Made by a program: the position numbers and the translations under genes. This document shows, in pieces, positions 8,391-17,387 of a DNA stretch of 64,000 bases. Source of the DNA: Clostridia bacterium (lineage in GTDB: Bacteria > Bacillota > Clostridia > UMGS1883); NCBI GenBank assembly GCA_017472685.1, contig JAFUOO010000005.1, positions 124,001 through 188,000 of the forward strand, given 5' to 3'. The notes under the pieces are model-generated. The model had not been told where the DNA came from. It did no database searches and was given only the letters and a program-made list of their open reading frames with translations. Each line of letters starts with the position of its first letter. Within the stretch, counting starts at the first letter, position 1.

Positions 8391-8419
8391 TTGACTTTGA
8401 ATAAAAATGGTGCTAACAT
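8391..8419 (+). promoter_or_regulatory. Promoter of the ABC exporter operon
   Basis: -35 TTGACT, 17-bp spacer, -10 TAACAT with a TGC extended -10. It lies directly after the preceding terminator and about 25 bp before the start codon at 8444. Confidence 0.7.
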
Positions 8420-8443
8420 ACCAAGTGAAAGAAGGTGGCTGTT

Positions 8444-10186
8444 ATGAAAACCGGAAAATGGATGTTTAAGTATATAAAGCCCTATGTGCCCATGATGGCA
8501 TTTGCATTTTTGCTGACAATTACAAACACTGTGCTCAGCAATATAAGACCGCTTATCCAGGGCATGATTGTTGACGAGGTTTTCTCAGGCGGAAATGTAT
8601 CGCTCTTAGGCTCTCTTGTACTGGCGATGCTTTTAGCGGTGCTTTTAAAGGATGTTTTCAGGGTTATTGACCACTATATCCTTGAAGGAACAAGCCAGAA
8701 AATAATTAAAAATATGCGCCTTGAGCTTTACGAGTCGCTCCAGAAGCAGGATTTTAAGTTCTTTGACTCTAACCGCACGGGCGATATAATGAACCGTCTC
8801 ACAGGCGATATTGACTCTATCCGTCACTTTGTTGCCTGGGTTATGAACGGCATGATTGAAAATTTGTTTTTGTTTGTAACAGCACTTGTGATTTTAGGGT
8901 CAATAAATCTTCCGCTGACCTTGGTGCTTGTTGCCATAACACCCGTTATCGGCACAACAGGCTTCTTCTTTTCAAGAAAGGTTGGCCCTGCATTCCGTAA
9001 TGCACGTGCTTGCCTCAGCCAGCTCAATACAGTTGCTCAGGAAAATATATCGGGTAACCGCGTAGTAAAGGCAATGGTAAGGGAAGGGTATGAGCTCAGT
9101 AAATTTGACGATGCCAATAACGCCTACAAAGATGCAAACATAAAGTCCAACCGAATTGCTCAGAAGTATATGCCTTTTTTAAACTTCCTGGCAAACACAC
9201 TGAACGTGCTTGTGCTTGTAGTTGGCGGCTGGATGGTTATCACAGAAAGAATGAGCGTAGGTGACTACGTAACCTTCAACTCCATGAGCTGGGCGCTCAA
9301 TGCACCCATGCGCTCTCTCGGCTGGCTTATTAACGATACAAGCAACATGATGGCATCAGCAGACAAGGTTAAGGAATTTTACCTTGCCGAGCCTGCAATT
9401 TACGGCAACAAAGAAGATAAGGAAAGAAATAAAAGGCTTGAGGGTAACGTGTGCTTTAAAAACGTTTCCTTCTCCTACGACGGCTCTCCTGCAATTAAAA
9501 ACGTGTCCTTCGAGGCAAAGCGTGGGCAGACAATTGCCATAATTGGCGAAACAGGCTCGGGCAAGTCCACCATTGCAAACCTTATGTTCCGCTTTTACGA
9601 TGCAACCGAGGGCGAGGTCCTTCTTGACGGCATGAACGTAAAGGACATGAGCTTAAAGCACGTAAGAAAGAGCATGGCTATGGCTATGCAGGACATTTTC
9701 CTTTTCTCGGACACAATCGAAGGTAACATTGCCTACGGCAACCCCGATGCAACCGAGGAAGAGGTTAGAAATGCGGCAATCAAGGCTGATGCCCATAGCT
9801 TTATTTCGAGAATGCCCGAAGGCTACGACACAATCGTAGGTGAGAGAGGCGTTGGTTTGTCGGGCGGTCAGAAGCAGCGAATTTCTCTTGCAAGAGCGCT
9901 ACTTAAAAACCCGTCCATACTTATCCTTGACGATACTACAAGTGCCGTTGATATGGAAACAGAAAAATATATCCAGGAAATGCTTTCCCACGAAGCGGGC
10001 AACAGAACAATGTTCATTATTGCTCACCGCATAAGCTCCGTTAAAAATGCCGACCTTATTCTTGTTATGGAAAAGGGCAGCATTATTGAGCAGGGTACAC
10101 ACGAAGAGCTTATTAAGCTGGGCGGAAAATACAAGGAAGTCTGCGATACACAGCTGGGAAGCTTCAATGTAAAGGAGGGAGAATAA
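8444..10186 (+). CDS. ABC exporter half-transporter, first subunit
   Basis: A 580-residue fused membrane/ATPase half-transporter. The ABC type-1 exporter membrane domain of six helices spans about 15-310, followed by an ATPase domain with Walker A GETGSGKST, Q-loop region AMQDIFLF, signature LSGGQKQR, Walker B ILILDD and the His of IAHRIS. The residue after Walker B is Asp (ILILDDTTSA) where Glu is usual; in heterodimeric exporters one subunit often has such a degenerate site. ATG 8444 fits AAGGTGG better than the GTG at 8435. The stop overlaps the next gene's start (TAATG), so the two subunits are coupled. Substrate unknown; multidrug or lipid export is typical of this class. Confidence 0.92.
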   Translation: MKTGKWMFKYIKPYVPMMAFAFLLTITNTVLSNIRPLIQGMIVDEVFSGGNVSLLGSLVLAMLLAVLLKDVFRVIDHYILEGTSQKIIKNMRLELYESLQKQDFKFFDSNRTGDIMNRLTGDIDSIRHFVAWVMNGMIENLFLFVTALVILGSINLPLTLVLVAITPVIGTTGFFFSRKVGPAFRNARACLSQLNTVAQENISGNRVVKAMVREGYELSKFDDANNAYKDANIKSNRIAQKYMPFLNFLANTLNVLVLVVGGWMVITERMSVGDYVTFNSMSWALNAPMRSLGWLINDTSNMMASADKVKEFYLAEPAIYGNKEDKERNKRLEGNVCFKNVSFSYDGSPAIKNVSFEAKRGQTIAIIGETGSGKSTIANLMFRFYDATEGEVLLDGMNVKDMSLKHVRKSMAMAMQDIFLFSDTIEGNIAYGNPDATEEEVRNAAIKADAHSFISRMPEGYDTIVGERGVGLSGGQKQRISLARALLKNPSILILDDTTSAVDMETEKYIQEMLSHEAGNRTMFIIAHRISSVKNADLILVMEKGSIIEQGTHEELIKLGGKYKEVCDTQLGSFNVKEGE

Positions 10187-11961
10187 TGGCTCGTAATAAA
10201 TTTGACGTTGACGAACGCTTGGAAAGTCAGTTTAAATTTGAGTACATAGTCAGGCTGGCAAAATATCTCCTTCCTGTAAAAGGGCTTATGTTTTTAACCT
10301 TAGCTCTTGTGGTTTTAACAAGCACCCTGGGCATGCTTTCGCCCATGATAACAAGGCACGCCATTGACGTGAGCCTTCCCGAAAAGGATTTTAAAACAGT
10401 GCTGTTCTTGGGCTTAGGGCTTCTTTGCATTTACATTTTCAATGCGATTATTGAGCGCTTCCGCCTTAAAGCCATGAACATTGCAGGGCAAAGCCTTGTT
10501 GCCGATTTAAGGCGCGATGTTTTCAAAAAGCTCCAGATTTTGCCCTTTGACTTTTTCGACTCCCGTCCTCACGGCAAAATTCTGGTTAGGGTTATAAACT
10601 ACGTAAACAGCATTTCAAACCTTATGACGGGCGGTCTCATAAACCTTATTACCGACACCTTTACAATTGTTGTAACACTCATACTTATGATGTTATTAAG
10701 CGTCAAGCTGTCACTTATAATGCTTTGCGGCGTTGTTGTTTTCTCGGCTGTTATTTTCATGATGAAGAACAAGCAGAGAAGAGTGTGGCAGAACTACAGC
10801 GCAAAGCAAAGTAACCTCAACGCCTACATACACGAGAGCATTTCGGGAATTAAGGTTACACAGTCCTTTAATCGCGAAACAAAGAACAAGGAAATATTTT
10901 CCGAGCAGTGCGAAAACGTGCGCACAAGCTTCATGAAAGCCAAAATTATTGACATATGCAACTGGCCCATGGTTGAAACCATTTCAACTATCACAACCTG
11001 CATGGTATTTCTGGTGGGCGGTCATGACCTTGTCAACGGTGGAATGGTTACTGCAGGTACGCTCATTGCCTTTGTAGGCTACGTATCCCACTTCTGGAAC
11101 CCCATCCTCAATATATGTAATTACTACAATCAGCTTGTAAACACAGCAGCATACCTTGAGCGTATTTACGAGGTTCTGGACACACCCGTGCTGGTCAGCG
11201 ACCTGCCCGGAGCAGTTGACATGGGAAACGTTAGTGGTAACGTTGAGTTTAAAAACGTTGACTTTTCCTACGAAGAGGGCGTAAAAATTCTTGATAATAT
11301 GTCATTTAAGGTAAAAGCGGGCGAAACCGTTGCAATCGTAGGCCCCACAGGTGCAGGCAAAACTACTATCATAAATCTTCTGACACGCTTTTACGACATA
11401 CAAAAGGGTGAAATACTCATCGACGGGGAAAACATAACAAAGTTTACATTGTCGTCCCTTCGCTCCAACGTTGGCGTTATGCTTCAGGACACCTTCATTT
11501 TCTCGGGAACTGTTTACGACAACATCCGTTACGGCAAGCTTGATGCCACAGAGGAGGAAATAAGGAAGGCTGCAAAGGCTGTATGTGCCGACGAGTTTAT
11601 AATGGAATTGGAGCAGGGCTACGACACCGAGGTTAACGAGCGAGGAAGCCGCCTTTCCACAGGTCAGAGACAGCTTATCAGTTTTGCCCGTGTGCTTCTT
11701 AGTGACCCCAAGATACTTATTCTGGACGAGGCAACAAGTAGCATTGACACAAAGACGGAAAAGGCGCTCCAGGAGGGTATCAACCGCCTTTTGGAGGGCA
11801 GAACAGGCTTTGTTATTGCGCACCGCCTGTCAACCATAAGAAATGCCGACCGCATTATGTATATCGATAAGGGCACAATAAAGGAATGCGGCACACATGA
11901 CGAATTGATGGAAAAGAAAGGGCTTTATTATAAGCTTTACACAAGTCAGTATATAGAATGA
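10186..11961 (+). CDS. ABC exporter half-transporter, second subunit
   Basis: A 591-residue half-transporter of the same class. Six membrane helices (about 30-330) precede an ATPase domain with Walker A GPTGAGKTT, Q-loop VMLQDTFIF and Walker B ILILDEATSS with the catalytic Glu. The signature reads LSTGQRQL in place of LSGGQ. With the first subunit lacking the catalytic Glu but keeping a canonical signature, this is the pattern of a heterodimer with one working and one degenerate ATP site (as in LmrCD and TM287/288-type exporters; established for those relatives, inferred here). It starts 1 bp inside the previous stop, with AAGGAGGGAG as RBS. Confidence 0.93.
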   Translation: MARNKFDVDERLESQFKFEYIVRLAKYLLPVKGLMFLTLALVVLTSTLGMLSPMITRHAIDVSLPEKDFKTVLFLGLGLLCIYIFNAIIERFRLKAMNIAGQSLVADLRRDVFKKLQILPFDFFDSRPHGKILVRVINYVNSISNLMTGGLINLITDTFTIVVTLILMMLLSVKLSLIMLCGVVVFSAVIFMMKNKQRRVWQNYSAKQSNLNAYIHESISGIKVTQSFNRETKNKEIFSEQCENVRTSFMKAKIIDICNWPMVETISTITTCMVFLVGGHDLVNGGMVTAGTLIAFVGYVSHFWNPILNICNYYNQLVNTAAYLERIYEVLDTPVLVSDLPGAVDMGNVSGNVEFKNVDFSYEEGVKILDNMSFKVKAGETVAIVGPTGAGKTTIINLLTRFYDIQKGEILIDGENITKFTLSSLRSNVGVMLQDTFIFSGTVYDNIRYGKLDATEEEIRKAAKAVCADEFIMELEQGYDTEVNERGSRLSTGQRQLISFARVLLSDPKILILDEATSSIDTKTEKALQEGINRLLEGRTGFVIAHRLSTIRNADRIMYIDKGTIKECGTHDELMEKKGLYYKLYTSQYIE

Positions 11962-11989
11962 CAAAAAGCACCCAATGGGTGCTTTTTGT
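11961..11989. terminator. Terminator of the ABC exporter operon
   Basis: A perfect 13-bp stem, ACAAAAAGCACCC with its complement, around AAT. It begins at the last base of the stop codon; T and A runs on either side also allow it to serve the convergent gene at 11999. Confidence 0.85.
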
Positions 11990-11998
11990 TTTGGTAAA

Positions 11999-12601
11999 TT
12001 AAGCTAATCCGCTACAGGTGTTATAGCAGAAAAGTATTTTGGTTAAGTCATATATGGGACGCTTTATGTTGAGCGGACGTACAAAGCCTAAGGAATAGAT
12101 AAAAGAAATGACATCTTTGGTTTCACCGGGATTCCATACACGGTTTAGTGAAATGTCTGAAAATTCGCAATGCTCGGAGTCGGCAATGTATTTAAGATGC
12201 TTGTTCAAATCGGAAATGACAGGTGAATTTCCGGGGTTTTTCAGAGAGATAATTACAATGTTGCACTTTTTGTCAGAAAGTTTGATTTGTTCTATTAATT
12301 GACGATATTGATTGTCAAATTCCGTGGGGTTTTCCTGAAAAAGCTTTAAGTCCGAATAACCAATATGTAAAAGAATTGTTTCCGGGTTGATGGGAGAAAT
12401 GCAGATATCGTAAATTTGCGCGGCATTTGTGACGGATAGATTTTCTACGCTTCTGTTATAAAGCTTAGATGTAAGGTCAAAAGCCTGCTTTAGTTCACAA
12501 AGGGGGATGGCTATATCCTCTGTTCCACCAAGGATAACAATGCCTCCTGACTCTGCAATTTCATTCAAACCGATATATTTTTTGATTTCGTTTGTATACA
12601 T
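11999..12601 (-). CDS. SGNH-hydrolase-like protein
   Basis: A 200-residue cytoplasmic protein without signal peptide. The pattern VILGGTED near residue 21, a GYSDL block near residue 102 (where SGNH enzymes have GxND) and VIISLKNPG suggest an SGNH/GDSL-like fold, but the usual GDS nucleophile block reads GGTED, so the catalytic Ser is not evident. The end is Cys-containing (CYNTCSGLA). It lies 12 bp downstream of the SemiSWEET-like gene and is probably co-transcribed with it. The fold call is tentative, and an inactive or divergent member is possible. Confidence 0.6.
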   Translation of the reverse strand: MYTNEIKKYIGLNEIAESGGIVILGGTEDIAIPLCELKQAFDLTSKLYNRSVENLSVTNAAQIYDICISPINPETILLHIGYSDLKLFQENPTEFDNQYRQLIEQIKLSDKKCNIVIISLKNPGNSPVISDLNKHLKYIADSEHCEFSDISLNRVWNPGETKDVISFIYSLGFVRPLNIKRPIYDLTKILFCYNTCSGLA

Positions 12602-12613
12602 GTGAAGTCCTCC

Positions 12614-12886
12614 TCAGCTTACTTTTTTATCTAAGTGTGTGTTTCTGAAATATACAAGAACATTTATTGCTACTATTGCAAGGTTGATAAGATAAACAAT
12701 AAACACATAATTAATCTGCTGTGTTACCACCTTGGCGGTGATGCCTGCAACGTAGCCTGTAATAATAAGAATGATAAAGGGAAGACTGGTACCCTTTGCA
12801 GTACGCGCTTTGTATGCTTTAATTACGTTTAGCGGCCATGACAGCCCGAAGCATACAAGCATAATTGTTTCGAAAACAGAACCCAT
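12614..12886 (-). CDS. SemiSWEET-like / PQ-loop small membrane transporter
   Basis: A 90-residue protein with three hydrophobic segments. The first carries SWPLNVIKAYKARTAKGTS, close to the PQ-loop pattern of SemiSWEET and related proteins (P-x-x-x-x-x-x-x-K-x-x-S/T at the helix end). Such half-transporters work as dimers for small sugars or other small solutes in the plasma membrane. ATG 12886 is chosen because AAGGAGG lies 8 bases upstream; an open frame reaches 12931 without an RBS. It precedes the SGNH-like gene on the same strand. Substrate cannot be inferred. Confidence 0.7.
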   Translation of the reverse strand: MGSVFETIMLVCFGLSWPLNVIKAYKARTAKGTSLPFIILIITGYVAGITAKVVTQQINYVFIVYLINLAIVAINVLVYFRNTHLDKKVS

Positions 12887-12918
12887 TGTAAAAGCCTCCT
12901 TGTTTTTTTGTTGAGCAC

Positions 12919-12947
12919 AGAATAGCATCAAAAAGCAAGAAAAACAA
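12919..12947 (-). promoter_or_regulatory. Promoter of the SemiSWEET-like gene
   Basis: On the minus strand: -35 TTGTTT, 17-bp spacer, -10 TATTCT with TGC extended -10, about 33 bp upstream of the start codon. Confidence 0.5.
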
Positions 12948-13008
12948 TTTTATGAAAATTACAAACAAAAATTTATTAAATATTTCATTTTTTTTACTTT
13001 TAAAAGTC

Positions 13009-13037
13009 TTTTCAAAATCACGAAAATTGAATATTAT
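13009..13037 (+). promoter_or_regulatory. Possible promoter of the two-component operon
   Basis: Weak -35 TTTTCA, 17-bp spacer, -10 TATTAT inside an AT-rich stretch; an overlapping TATAAT at 13037-13042 is an alternative -10 without a good -35. Confidence 0.4.
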
Positions 13038-13070
13038 ATAATTGCATTAAAATGTGATTACAAAGGAAAG

Positions 13071-14702
13071 ATGATTTATATGAAACCAAAGATAAATTTT
13101 GAAAGAAAGGGAAATACGCTGAATAACATACAGCAGAATATTTTCCGTACACAATTAATTCTGATTGTAACGCTGGCGCTTTTTCTTGGTGTAGCCGGTA
13201 TATTGCTTAATATCTGTTTTGAAACACAGAAAAGAGACAGAAATCTTGAAAATGTTGCAGAGGCTATAGCGATATCGCCGATACTTAATGAATATGAGGA
13301 AAAAGGCAATAACACTATTGTATTTGAATACCTGGATTCGTTGCGTGATTCGCTCGATGATATAGACGTAATTTCCGTTGTTGATAATTCCAACATGAGA
13401 ATATATCACTCAAACCATGAACTTATAGGAACAATTTACGACGGCACAAGTCCCGAGTTTGAAAAGGGCGTGAAGGAATACTATGCGGCGGACGATGTAG
13501 GACCTTCGGGTAATCAAAGAAGAGCCTATGCCGCTATATATGACGATGGCGGTAGCTATAAAGGCTTTGTTATGGCTATTATGCTTATGAAGAATATTCG
13601 TGAACAGACGATGCAGATACTTTTCATTTTCTTTTTGATTACTCTGGCAGCAGTTCTTATGGAGCTTATGATTTCAAACGAATTGTCGGGAAAGATTAAG
13701 GAAAGCCTTCACGGTTATGAGCCTGATGTGTTTTCGGCAATGTACCAAATTAGAGACAATATACTGGAATCTCTTCATGAGGGGATTATTGCAATAAATC
13801 ATAATGGTGTGGTACAGTTCGCGAATAACGCGGCTGTAACATTACTTGGGGTGAAAGGTGAGGTTGTAAACAGACAGCTTGATGAATTTTGCAATGCAAC
13901 ATGGCTTACTCATACATTAAAGAGTGGAGAAAAGGAGTTTAACATACAGGAGCACAGCATTGGCAGTGCAGACATACTTATTGACAGAATTCCCGTTAAG
14001 AACGAAGATGAAATAATAGGTGCAATCGGAATACTGCATGACAGGGCTGAATACACCCGCCTGATGGAGGATTTAACAGGTACAAGATACTTGGTTGACT
14101 CAATGAGGGCAAACAATCACGATTTTACAAATAAGCTGCATGTTATATTGGGCTTACTGCAGATGCAGATGTATGATGAGGCGACGGCTTATATTGAAAA
14201 TATAACAATTGTACAGCGTGAAACCATAAGCAAAATTATGAAGGCGGTAAATGAGCCTGCGGTGGCGGCATTGCTTATCGGCAAGAGCGCCCGTGCGTCG
14301 GAATTAAATGTAAGGTTTGTTTTGAGAGAAGGATGCTCTTACTCAAAAACGGATATGCCATTGCCATACGAGATGCTTGTGACGATAATAGGCAACCTTA
14401 TTGATAACGCCTTTGACGCAATGAACACCTCAGAGGACGGATATGATACAGAAAAAGAGCTGTTGTTCGGAATTTATTCACGCCCGGGAGCGGTTCTTAT
14501 TACCGTGGACGATACGGGATGCGGAATAACAGCGCAGGATATAGAGCATATATTTGAAAACGGATATTCGACAAAGGGTGAGGGTAGAGGCACGGGACTT
14601 TATCAAGTGAAAACAATGGTTGAAGCATTAGGCGGCAAATTAACCGTTGAGTCTCAGATAGGCGTCGGAACATCATTTTCCGTAAGCTTTACAGATAAAT
14701 AA
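13071..14702 (+). CDS. CitA/DcuS-type sensor histidine kinase
   Basis: A 543-residue membrane sensor kinase. Order: N-terminal membrane helix (about 25-47), extracytoplasmic PAS-like/Cache ligand domain (about 50-175), second membrane helix (about 180-200), cytoplasmic PAS (about 220-325), a Spo0B-type helical dimerisation domain with the phospho-accepting His in NNHDFTNKLH, and a HATPase domain with NLIDNAFDA, DDTGCGI and GRGTGLYQV. The architecture is that of kinases sensing citrate, malate or C4-dicarboxylates. ATG 13071 lies only 3 bases after AAAGGA, while ATG 13080 lies 12 after it; either may be used. The partner regulator follows 29 bp downstream. No dicarboxylate transporter is nearby, so the ligand is unknown. 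Confidence 0.92.
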   Translation: MIYMKPKINFERKGNTLNNIQQNIFRTQLILIVTLALFLGVAGILLNICFETQKRDRNLENVAEAIAISPILNEYEEKGNNTIVFEYLDSLRDSLDDIDVISVVDNSNMRIYHSNHELIGTIYDGTSPEFEKGVKEYYAADDVGPSGNQRRAYAAIYDDGGSYKGFVMAIMLMKNIREQTMQILFIFFLITLAAVLMELMISNELSGKIKESLHGYEPDVFSAMYQIRDNILESLHEGIIAINHNGVVQFANNAAVTLLGVKGEVVNRQLDEFCNATWLTHTLKSGEKEFNIQEHSIGSADILIDRIPVKNEDEIIGAIGILHDRAEYTRLMEDLTGTRYLVDSMRANNHDFTNKLHVILGLLQMQMYDEATAYIENITIVQRETISKIMKAVNEPAVAALLIGKSARASELNVRFVLREGCSYSKTDMPLPYEMLVTIIGNLIDNAFDAMNTSEDGYDTEKELLFGIYSRPGAVLITVDDTGCGITAQDIEHIFENGYSTKGEGRGTGLYQVKTMVEALGGKLTVESQIGVGTSFSVSFTDK

Positions 14703-14731
14703 TCACATGTAAGAAAGCGGTGAGTTGACAT

Positions 14732-15415
14732 ATGTACAAGGTATTGATAGTTGAAGACGACCCTATGGTTCAGTTGATAAACGAGCAGTACATCGGTCGC
14801 AATAAGGAATTTAAGGTTGCAGGAAAATGCAAGGACGGGAAAAGTGCGTTGGAATATTTGGAGAAAACAAGCGTGGATTTGATTATCCTTGATGTGTATA
14901 TGCCTCAAATGGATGGATTTGAAACCTTAAGACAGATAAGAGAACGAAAAATATCGGCAGAGGCAATTATGGTAACGGCGGCAAATGATAAAGAATCTCT
15001 TGAGGAGGCACTGCATCTTGGTGTAGTAGATTATCTTGTAAAACCGTTTACCTTTGACCGTTTTCAAATAGCGCTGGAGAAATTTATTGCACAGGTTGAT
15101 GCATTGAAGGACTTGGGAGAGCTTAGTCAAAAGAATATTGATTTTATAATTGACAGCTCGAGAAAGAAAAGTGAAGATTTACACCCTAAGGGAATACAGG
15201 AGAAAACGCTTAGTCTTATTCTGGCGCATTTGGCGGAAAATAAAGATAAATGGCTCACAGGTGATGACATTGCGCAAAAAACAAAGCTTACCTCCGTTAC
15301 CGTAAGACGATACATGAACTATTTAGCTGAAAGCGGCAAGGTTTTTGGAGAATTGAACTACGAAACGGGTGGTCGCCCGTGCATGAGTTACAAGATTGTG
15401 TCGCGTAAAATGTGA
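14732..15415 (+). CDS. CitB/DcuR-type response regulator
   Basis: A 227-residue regulator. The receiver domain (about 1-122) has the acidic pair in VEDD, phospho-acceptor Asp in IILDVYMP (about residue 54), the Thr/Ser switch in VTAAND and the Lys in VKPF. A long linker leads to a C-terminal helix-turn-helix (about 155-225) with TGDDIAQKTKLTSVTVRRYM, as in the CitB/DcuR group. It pairs with the kinase upstream. Direct targets cannot be read from this window; the next operon encodes ATP synthase but has its own consensus promoter. Confidence 0.92.
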   Translation: MYKVLIVEDDPMVQLINEQYIGRNKEFKVAGKCKDGKSALEYLEKTSVDLIILDVYMPQMDGFETLRQIRERKISAEAIMVTAANDKESLEEALHLGVVDYLVKPFTFDRFQIALEKFIAQVDALKDLGELSQKNIDFIIDSSRKKSEDLHPKGIQEKTLSLILAHLAENKDKWLTGDDIAQKTKLTSVTVRRYMNYLAESGKVFGELNYETGGRPCMSYKIVSRKM

Positions 15416-15442
15416 ATAAATTTAAAATAAAGAAACAGATTA

Positions 15443-15471
15443 TTGACTACAGGAATAAAAAGGTATAAAAT
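15443..15471 (+). promoter_or_regulatory. Promoter of the ATP synthase operon
   Basis: -35 TTGACT, 17-bp spacer, -10 TAAAAT (overlapping TATAAA), about 30 bp before the first gene of the atp operon. Confidence 0.65.
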
Positions 15472-15500
15472 ACAAATAAAGTTAAGAAACGGTAAAGAAA

Positions 15501-15770
15501 GTGGCTGATTTTGTGTCGGATGAAAATAAATATAAGCATTTAAGGGCAATAAGCCATCTTACACAGTTTGGACTTGATATGGTTACGCCCATAGTTTTGT
15601 GCACCGTTGCTTCAGTGTGGGCAAAAAATAAATTCAATATTGGTAATTGGATAGTAATTGTGGCAATAATACTTGGTGTAGCCGCATCGGCACTCAATAT
15701 GATGAAGTTTATAAAAACAGTAAACAGAGAAATGGGAGGTAAGCTAAATGACAAAGAGCGTAAAAACTGA
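15501..15770 (+). CDS. AtpZ/AtpI-family small membrane protein of the ATP synthase operon
   Basis: An 89-residue protein with two hydrophobic segments (about 25-45 and 50-70) and charged ends, the pattern of the small AtpZ-type proteins that precede atpI in many bacterial atp operons and are linked to assembly or Mg2+ supply. It starts with GTG at 15501 or GTG at 15513; neither has a strong RBS. It overlaps the next gene (atpI) by 23 bp in another frame, so translation is probably coupled. The family assignment rests on size, topology and position rather than on a diagnostic motif. Confidence 0.75.
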   Translation: MADFVSDENKYKHLRAISHLTQFGLDMVTPIVLCTVASVWAKNKFNIGNWIVIVAIILGVAASALNMMKFIKTVNREMGGKLNDKERKN

Positions 15771-16149
15771 TGTTTTAAGAGTTTGTGCAGGCAACTTTAT
15801 TCTTGGCGCCATTATGGTTGTTGTTTTTGCCTTAGCAGGGCAGTTTTCTCTTTCGGTTATATGGGGCGCACTTTTAGGCAACGCTTTTGTGTCCTTGAGC
15901 TTTTTATGGCTGGCACTTTCCGTTTCCAAAAACCTTGAAAAGGACCCCGATAATGCAAGAAAGAGAGTTTCCGCAACCTACACATATCGACTTCTTGCAA
16001 TGGCGGCAATGATTATTATCGCCATAAAGCTTCCTGTTTTTAATTGGGTTGCGGCAATCATTCCGCTGTTTTATCAAAGGTTGGTTATAACCATAGTCGG
16101 TAGGCTGCGCATAAAGGAAGATAATGAAAAAGAGGTGGCTGAAAGTTGA
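15748..16149 (+). CDS. atpI: ATP synthase subunit I
   Basis: A 133-residue protein with four hydrophobic segments, typical of AtpI, an assembly factor that helps form the c-ring of the F0 sector. It is preceded by GGGAGG and overlaps the small protein upstream; its stop overlaps the TTG start of atpB. Its place at the head of the operon supports the call. AtpI sequences are poorly conserved, so the identification leans on context, length and topology. Confidence 0.85.
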   Translation: MTKSVKTDVLRVCAGNFILGAIMVVVFALAGQFSLSVIWGALLGNAFVSLSFLWLALSVSKNLEKDPDNARKRVSATYTYRLLAMAAMIIIAIKLPVFNWVAAIIPLFYQRLVITIVGRLRIKEDNEKEVAES

Positions 16150-16880
16150 ACCTTGAAATAAGAGGCCCGAAGGTGCTGTTTGAAATACCCTTGTTAGGCG
16201 GCATCAAGATTTCGGAAACAATAGTTCACGGTTGGCTGGTTGTTCTGCTTATAGGCTTTTTATGCTGGTTTTTAACAAGAAACCTTGTAACTAAAAGCCC
16301 TTCAAAAAGGCAGCTTGTAGCCGAAAAAATTTATTTTATGCTGACAGGGCTTGTTGAAGGTGTCATGGGCAAAAAGTGGACAGGCTTTACGCCTTATATC
16401 GGTGCACTTTTTGCATACTCCATGTTTGGCTCGCTTATAAGCCTTATGGGGCTTCGCTCCGTAACGGGTGACTTGTCCACAACGGGTGCAATGGCAATAC
16501 TCACAAGCATTATGGTCATTACAACAAACATAAAAACAAACGGTGTAGGCGGTTGGCTCAAGGGCTACACACAGCCCGTGGCACTGATTACGCCCATAAA
16601 CATCATAAGCGAGTTTGCAAACCCTGTTTCAATGGCATTCCGTCATTTCGGTAACATTGCGGCGGGTATTGTAATTACGGGCATGATGTACACTGCTTTA
16701 GCGAGTGCATCAAACCTTCTTTTAGGATGGATTCCCGTGGAATTTATTGCAAACATTCCCATTCTGCAGGCAGGCTTACCTGCGGTGCTGTCGATATATT
16801 TCGACTTGTTCACGGGCTTTTTGCAGGCATACATCATTTCAATGCTGACAATGGTAAATGTGTCAAGCGCAGGCGAGTAA
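16146..16880 (+). CDS. atpB: ATP synthase F0 subunit a
   Basis: A 244-residue integral membrane subunit forming the ion half-channels of F0. The essential Arg is in MAFRHFGNIAAG, aligned with the RLFGN motif of the family, and the C-terminal helix has FDLFTGFLQAYIISMLTMV with the conserved Gln. The start is TTG 16146, overlapping the atpI stop, with an AGAGGTGG just upstream. A 210-bp gap with a hairpin array separates it from atpE, which is unusual for these two genes. Confidence 0.95.
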   Translation: MNLEIRGPKVLFEIPLLGGIKISETIVHGWLVVLLIGFLCWFLTRNLVTKSPSKRQLVAEKIYFMLTGLVEGVMGKKWTGFTPYIGALFAYSMFGSLISLMGLRSVTGDLSTTGAMAILTSIMVITTNIKTNGVGGWLKGYTQPVALITPINIISEFANPVSMAFRHFGNIAAGIVITGMMYTALASASNLLLGWIPVEFIANIPILQAGLPAVLSIYFDLFTGFLQAYIISMLTMVNVSSAGE

Positions 16881-16891
16881 ATTTGAATGAT

Positions 16892-17366
<475 letters not shown>

Positions 17367-17387
17367 TTATTGGTAAGGAGGATATCC

